Of a DNA stretch of 44,267 nt, positions 43,101-44,267 are shown in pieces. Numbering within the stretch: position 1 is the first letter of the stretch; every line of letters starts with the position of its first letter. Source of the stretch: a bacterium (GTDB lineage Bacteria > Myxococcota_A > UBA9042); NCBI GenBank assembly GCA_030425545.1, contig JAUIAC010000014.1:1-44267 (forward strand), given 5' to 3'. The translations under genes were made by a program, and so were the position numbers. Under the pieces are notes generated by a model, which was not told where the DNA came from, made no database searches, and was given only the letters and a program-made list of their open reading frames with translations.

Positions 43101-43724
43101 CGCGGGCGTGTCGATGCTGAGCTGCTCGGCCGGCGCGGACGCGACCTGCTCACCCGAAGGCGCGCCGACGGTCTCCTTCGGAGCCTCCGACACGGCCGCG
43201 ATGCTCGGCGGGCCCGCGTTGGCGACCGCCGCAGCGGCCGACGCGCCGGACTCACCAGCGATGGTGCTCTGCGGATCGATGCCGGGCAGACGAACGCTCG
43301 CGCCGGGCAGCGCGGTGGACGTCGGCGCGCCCTCGCTCGGACCCATGCGTCCGGCGGGCTGCGCCTGCTCGATGGGCGACGCGGTCTCCGCCTCGCGGGC
43401 GGCCGCGCCGCTGGCGCCGTCGCCCTCCGGCACGCCGGCAGCCATGGCGTCGGGGCTCTTGGCGGCGTCGAGGTCCGGGTGGCCCGCCGGGAGCGACGAC
43501 AGCCGGTCGAGCTCGGCGCGCTGCTGGGCCTTGGCAGCGGGGTTGTTCTCAGCGGAGGTGACCGCGTCGCCGACGCCGCCGGTCAGCGCCGGACCGCTCC
43601 CGCCCAGCTCGGGCAGATCTGCGGCCGGAGACGGAGCGGCAACGGGACCGTCGAGGTCCGGTAGCTGCTTCTTGCCCTCCTTGTCTTGGAGGTCATCGCG
43701 ATTGAGCTTCTCTGCTTCGAACAT
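31164..43724 (-). CDS. Giant DUF4157-like repeat protein (4186 aa), possible eCIS-associated cargo or fibre
   Basis: This encodes 4186 residues without a signal peptide (starts MFEAEKLNRDDLQDKEGKK). Residues 1-540 are Ala/Pro/Val/Glu-rich and probably disordered. A short helical stretch (540-605) leads to a DUF4157-like domain (about 605-682: VSLEDVKVYSGDGAEKVANA, IVMGEADRF, LFEEIVHVAQM). The HExxH of that family is FEEIVH here, so zinc-protease activity is doubtful. About 47 repeats of about 65 residues occupy roughly 890-3970, best defined by FSGxVxWxYEDWLEGxV and LxSIxGxAxAxL. Residues 3970-4186 are a non-repeated beta-rich, hydrophobic domain. DUF4157 occurs on proteins associated with extracellular contractile injection systems; that this is a cargo toxin or particle component is inference. 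The ATG at 43724 has only a weak ribosome-binding site. Confidence 0.9.
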   Translation of the reverse strand: MFEAEKLNRDDLQDKEGKKQLPDLDGPVAAPSPAADLPELGGSGPALTGGVGDAVTSAENNPAAKAQQRAELDRLSSLPAGHPDLDAAKSPDAMAAGVPEGDGASGAAAREAETASPIEQAQPAGRMGPSEGAPTSTALPGASVRLPGIDPQSTIAGESGASAAAAVANAGPPSIAAVSEAPKETVGAPSGEQVASAPAEQLSIDTPAAVEVQPEASLDVDVTSGGAVDAPTTAQEPAVDSSAPELEALSDPAPEQAPDVAPPEVAAESVAAPPEGDVAAAPTSDVDNVAPTSVAPAAEGGESAVAEASVEVPTAATPEVAGADVATEVPAVAVAAPAAQVPTVAEVASTPTPADGAALAPVTSPAPQAPSASAPAPAPAASVSEESLGAVDGATESVATEAGGGAPLSAPEASAVRAPDAPTLTPQDEGAELAPQAGVSAAVDAVVETVSSAAAPMATGTGAVAEIAADVADPGLMADSADVLSGRVAATREGEPVFGATADAAGELSEIVPGGTPAEHLAAFDAAREGAGGDILTALGDAGAKDALADVRGVQQEVLGQAGAAERLGNDLQEGVQELSKKAKQVDNLRKNPVQNAQELLADTDAEKLTGSIRAKAEKSLGVSLEDVKVYSGDGAEKVANAIGATAFAQDKQIVMGEADRFVESKREAVLFEEIVHVAQMQKGGGGGRTGISAASDKSEKAAKTAAELVQKGAQVQGLQADDERRAVYRNEGSTESAATFPDRVTVTLAGRTVTINLPSAPVESSKLVTLPSMDVPGLELSQNATLFFDTETGAFKSGKTTGTVKVGNVLTTETRDISIAKSGNMTATFNDASLKVGDLLDTTIDASVGQKGVTAAGQLGVSDIKGDKLGQWLKGGSLGVNVDQSGAIAGSGSLDFEIAPFMPGKLAASIKNEKLEGTITISQTADLDLGPAATAAKGTLTGNLSESNKVTLGGNLGLSVVPLPNGEGSVNLTWDSEKAVLGGTASFNFESENRLEPVTFTRATLTGTVDEGQLKRLDGNGHAVYDNLFEGDWAGGGIDLIGRKADFTMKGGLKQPLDRSPVKVSNGQLTIQIAESALVSTSGQVDFELADFMKGKAVLEAGTNKETINATATAELVAPKVFDEVKLSKGAATVQVRGTSVKIIGGNVDLDFREGTATGKLALAPSEQWEQLTGNSKAKLKAGQSFGELKVLEGAVDIDVQSNRLKSAQGNMKFENGESYAGTLAFDARDNFATLDGTATTWLRKGQDIGGGLKLLADKEKQFSGKVEASRVTQVKGPMSWEHTKFKGTVNVNTWTAALNQITGTGPADAKARFRIGESNGSQLYGNTGSKLTGHIESGLFQGISGTLNWQYHQWLGGTASIADPVQAVSFENLSGDLKAQIIAPKKLGTGSDITLLPGAEGSLTVRLQDGKPHQYSGTVDFRYKDFAEGKATIAGEMLDFDKLEGPSVLKVVKEHAFSGQSGMSLAKGGALAVTVENSQIETFTGKTNVKYAGWLEGTVDAKAGSRFVEGVTGRVKGPLTGTPKEQSGGDLKMTKGGTGVVDFVAGNTPTSFEVGSEVNWDFGSEKWLAGTMKLTQKTPFASISGPSPATVLSEKKLPNGDPSVSLLPSEGLTVTWANNTLMNYQGSVKAKVADWVEGTLAISGVAAGDTFSGNLTGKLVGNKTEGNLTLVPGGNVTVDVEANNPRHIKGDIPFEYRGASIELGGIVKATESQRLQAINGDVKGGTVLAKKATGGGFAITKGGAVDAKMQASLINKIGGSVNFEWGDKGSPWIEGALKIQGEANPFSMAGNFDGKISAETAVSAGLKLMPGAGLSGKVENNQVQSIKGSIAFELDDWLEGVVEITNDSLPTRLTGKAAVAVLPGKEHHAQGNVYLTPGAGSFDAQLTDSSVTSISGDIPWRLSDWIKGVAKVANGTTDRIVGEGPGAIVGPGKTYSEKSPKQVKVHPGAGLTKVALDAEGTVTYSGAVQAEFGLDNGETLHIGRGGTADNVKGSSFKGTVKGGVITPLNVEPKLALKSGGDISVKVDGANAPFSGAFSFGWGGDNKNYLAGSVKVAEQTNPGTMTGQITTATINEEQTRGKLTIKKGGDVHGDLVNPNDVKLKGGTFNFGYSDWLDGTITIKGDLNFSDAEGGFNGEGVGALSRDLEMSAGLRMLEGSELTAQFDNSVLTSATGTVGVQKGEELGGVVVVEHSAGDPPVITGAADILVLQDMDLGGGLVIHEGSVGAGQVNANMIGAIGGALDFTFNDEIKGNLAGVMDLESHNVDGMGGATLVKQHPVPGSSLVLEPGGTLSAIVNASKVIDAKGQVNWSYGDLGWLKGTVAAQSGSLDDISGKVTGSIAIEKFLNEKLRLKKGGGFSADFDGTNMTGFTGTIGVVYDGWIDGAASISGGELTKLEGQVSAKTLVRKELKGGAFLKPGANIEAKFSNSSLESFGGTFGWQMEEWLEGSIEVKAGSTLESIQGDASATLRERKRVGDKLELERGGNLKAQFAGSEFKGVGGEVGWIYDTWLGGQIDIKAYSQLDSVDGQAKTSVRHAKVVNGELQLKQGGSLTATLAGGDVSQLEGQANWRYGQWLGGSVDLQPSSLTALKGSADATLLQHKAVNADLTLKPGGAILIEFDTTKDLAQQTFMGDVAWQYQDWLDGSVTVGAGASFKGIQGQATARLIADKDVGNNLTLKTGGNLSVDVASSKPTSFGGDVLWQYEDWIAGQVTIAKGSQLSAISGEANAHLRKAKQVGEGGFKFLSGGSPTVKFTSSKIDGIHGHLNFGYEDWLEGSLNIEQGSTLSKVSGQGGANILVDKPVGDGKFRIRAGSSANLEIAANKFQGLTGEVKFGYEDWVEGGISVKKSKLESIEGDARVQIVGDKQLGSDVTLKPGGNAHISIAGGQITEWGGSVRVQYQDWLEGNLAIEGKGPLSSLSGEIQGSLLQTKEMGDFKVLKGAQLKAGFTSSKVNTISGLARFEYKDWLLGAITIDPSSTITKITGNVQAQLAKDHSPKGDAFTLKKGGSLRADFKESGFDKLSGQVNWKYEGDKAKVAGSLRLEPSDLESITGEARAHLTAPMETGNNIKLLKGGDLSLRVEQSKPGTFSGRVNWQYQDWLKGGVQVASGTGFDGPYTGEATAQVIKAKAVGDKAKLLKGGHMKLAFDSAAGLENSTFDGRVGLQYETWLKGWVTSKGSTFNSLTGDAKLKLLAGKDIGDTGIKILKDSTATFRMASNDLQSFEGLVRWRYEDWLEGTVDVVPGSTLESISGAAHGQLRKKKDFDKISLLPGSGVTLNVNQSALSSFSGTVLWESGGWISGSMALDDRTTKDAFYGQGAASTSQPKELGRGMKLKAGSAALVQVEKSDVTKIGGSLLVDYEDWATGSVAVDSPGDLDKINGQGALRLKDDKQVGDKVTLRKGSFLSATVSDSEVNRWAGTVKFGFDDYVEGQLDLDGGSDLDTVSGYATVGLVNDVAVGGSKLVLKEGGSISGTFDGDGLQSLQGQVVLEYDGWLRGIGVLAGANSLDTFEGNATVQVIQRKEFNGGIALEQDSTLIVDFAGGAPTKYSGNVDVTFQDWLKGSVSFTATDLNDISGTGSLRVETDKQLGGPMHLLEGSYVRANVQNSDLKDFGGLIKLRVDEWGSGELSVRDGSTLDSVTGEGLVKLDQPKEMGSVLTLTKGSIGARVEASELKGIYGEVEAELKDMGKGWVRVYKSSTLDSFDGQAGLALTEPQQIGEFAELSGGEVLANFEANELKSFGGFAEINIFGWGKGRVEVDPGSTMEMISGVATVTLEGPKEFAGGKLTITHGEASARVQDSELTELGGKIGVQLADVAKGEVSGTLNVQEELFSGQGQVEQIKEWVAGPATIRNGKLSANVVENELQSASGSADIDAGKFGKGSIEVNYIQRGDEDIIYGKAQLEFEPHDRMKGILKAELTEDKKFVGEGTVIVQITEDIEGEASVILREDEHVVLKGAVRIPGPYELFKPDPYKKDLTLLDTGFMVYTPPTVKVNVGAGFGIECGIKPLTIANVVLSGECDLMEPSFAELSIGADLSSSAYADLNAWIEGSVSVSAAVVAVEAGLRAALNLHLEAAISARPTITANRNGLSFDMPVAAELSAALRLILTFFAKVRVGIDVGLFSIMKTVWRYDVSPDPLELASMSIGANGHVHAGPDGFSATMDPQYEPPDMSLEGIKKALKVD
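31835..41060 (-). repeat. About 47 tandem ~195-bp coding repeats
   Basis: Aligning by eye the GxVxWxYxDWLxGxVxV core gives about 47 units, spaced on average 65 codons. Units 22-44 (about 32400-36800) are the most regular, with the YEDWLEG core repeated many times and recurring DNA such as CCCTCGAGCCAGTCCTCGTA on the plus strand. Units at both ends have lost the DW pair and vary in length. Each unit alternates short beta-strands with Gly turns, as in a beta-solenoid or a TamB-like beta-groove. Confidence 0.85.
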
Positions 43725-44061
43725 CGGACGCTCACGGGCTGCCGTCGCGAAGACGCGAACGGGGACGCGAAAAAAACACGCGGTCCACTCTCGGTTCTAG
43801 AGGAGGGCTGAGCCCCGAGGCAAGCGATCTAGCAAGCGTTCGCGGCCCACATGGGGTGCCCGGACACCACGTCTCGGACGCGCCCCGACCAGCCGGGGCC
43901 GCAAGACCACAGACGCTCGTGCAACTTGCTTGTTTCTATAAAGATTACGCGTCAACCCAAGGGCGTCGTCCGCGCAGGTCGGAGCGCGTCATGGCCTCGC
44001 GTCGGCGCAGCCGCCCGTCCGGGCCGGATCTCGCGCGCCGGCCGGAGGCCCCCCTGAAGGG
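43725..44061 (-). promoter_or_regulatory. Upstream region of the giant gene
   Basis: This 337-base gap separates the giant gene from the gene at the right edge. An A+T-rich patch at about 43920-43950 reads, on the minus strand, TTGACG then TAATCTTTATAGAAA. It could hold a promoter, but the spacing between a -35-like TTGACG and the -10-like TATAGA is only ten bases, so no standard sigma-70 promoter can be assigned. No gene is seen in the gap. Confidence 0.3.
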
Positions 44062-44267
44062 TCAACCGCCTAGAATCTTGCTGAGATCCGCGTCGGAGTA
44101 CTCACCCTCACGCTTGTTGGCGTTGGCGGTCATGCGCATCGAGGTCTTGGCGAGCAGCCGCACGACCTCGACGGTGGAGTTGCGGATCTGGACACCCAGC
44201 TCGTTGGACAAGACGCCAAAGAGCTTGACCCCCGCCGGACGCCCCGCCTCGATGAGCGTGCGGAGGG
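44062..44267 (-). CDS. Unidentified protein, C-terminal fragment (runs off right edge)
   Basis: The last 67 codons and TGA of a minus-strand gene are visible. The peptide is helical and ends in MRMTANANKREGEYSDADLS followed by KILGG; before that are LIEAGRPAGVKLFGVLSNEL and VEVVRLLAKTS. The codon bias is that of real genes here. I do not recognise the family. It lies 337 bases upstream of the giant gene on the same strand and could be part of the same locus. Confidence 0.6.
   Translation of the reverse strand, partial: LRTLIEAGRPAGVKLFGVLSNELGVQIRNSTVEVVRLLAKTSMRMTANANKREGEYSDADLSKILGG

Overview
The window is a high-GC bacterial chromosome segment (about 70% G+C by eye). It carries about 25 complete or partial protein genes, one tRNA gene and several short-repeat or regulatory stretches. 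The gene content suggests a myxobacterium-like organism (Myxococcota or a neighbouring 'deltaproteobacterial' lineage). The pointers are many lipoproteins, two PP2C phosphatases (one fused to a cyclic-nucleotide-binding domain), a zinc-ribbon/GYF membrane protein resembling the N-terminus of gliding protein GltJ/AgmX, a standalone sigma-region-4-like regulator, and a palindrome that fits the Myxococcus LexA box as I recall it. This placement is inference. No rRNA, CRISPR array, insertion sequence or prophage was seen.

Layout. 1-3709 (minus): a tightly overlapping operon of a 2-isopropylmalate synthase-like enzyme, a two-RCK potassium channel, a PEGA lipoprotein and an unidentified gene cut by the window edge. 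3891-6855 (minus): a secreted FHA protein, then PabC and PabB for 4-aminobenzoate synthesis. 7053-11194 (plus): a helicase-loader pair (unknown partner plus a Zn-finger DnaC-like AAA+ ATPase), an orphan GspF/PilC-type membrane protein with a zinc ribbon, and a single-pass membrane protein. 11195-12046 is non-coding, with a LexA-like palindrome, an 11-bp direct repeat, several GATC sites and a cluster of DnaA-box-like motifs. 12047-17171 (plus): a Cys4 sigma-region-4-like regulator, a PurH paralogue that has lost catalytic motifs, the zinc-ribbon/GYF protein and a MaoC-type double-hotdog hydratase. 17241-22216 (minus): a TlpA-like thioredoxin, a 1086-residue lipoprotein with Ig-like domains and a BPI/LBP-like C-terminal half, a low-molecular-weight tyrosine phosphatase and a solitary AbrB-type protein. 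22454-30640 (plus): a LysM/MepA-type peptidoglycan hydrolase, tRNA-Leu(CAA), an AlgE-like outer-membrane barrel, PP2C-cNMP, a small lipoprotein, a second PP2C and ArgH.

The last 13 kb is dominated by one minus-strand gene (31164-43724) for a 4186-residue protein. It has an Ala/Pro-rich unstructured N-terminus, a DUF4157-like domain whose zinc-protease motif is degenerate, roughly 47 tandem beta-rich repeats of about 65 residues, and a unique C-terminal domain. It has no signal peptide. DUF4157 is known as a domain of proteins linked to extracellular contractile injection systems (eCIS), so this may be a giant eCIS cargo or a structural fibre. No eCIS structural gene is visible here. The C-terminus of another unidentified minus-strand gene lies upstream of it at the right edge. 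This gene is the best candidate in the window for an undescribed system.
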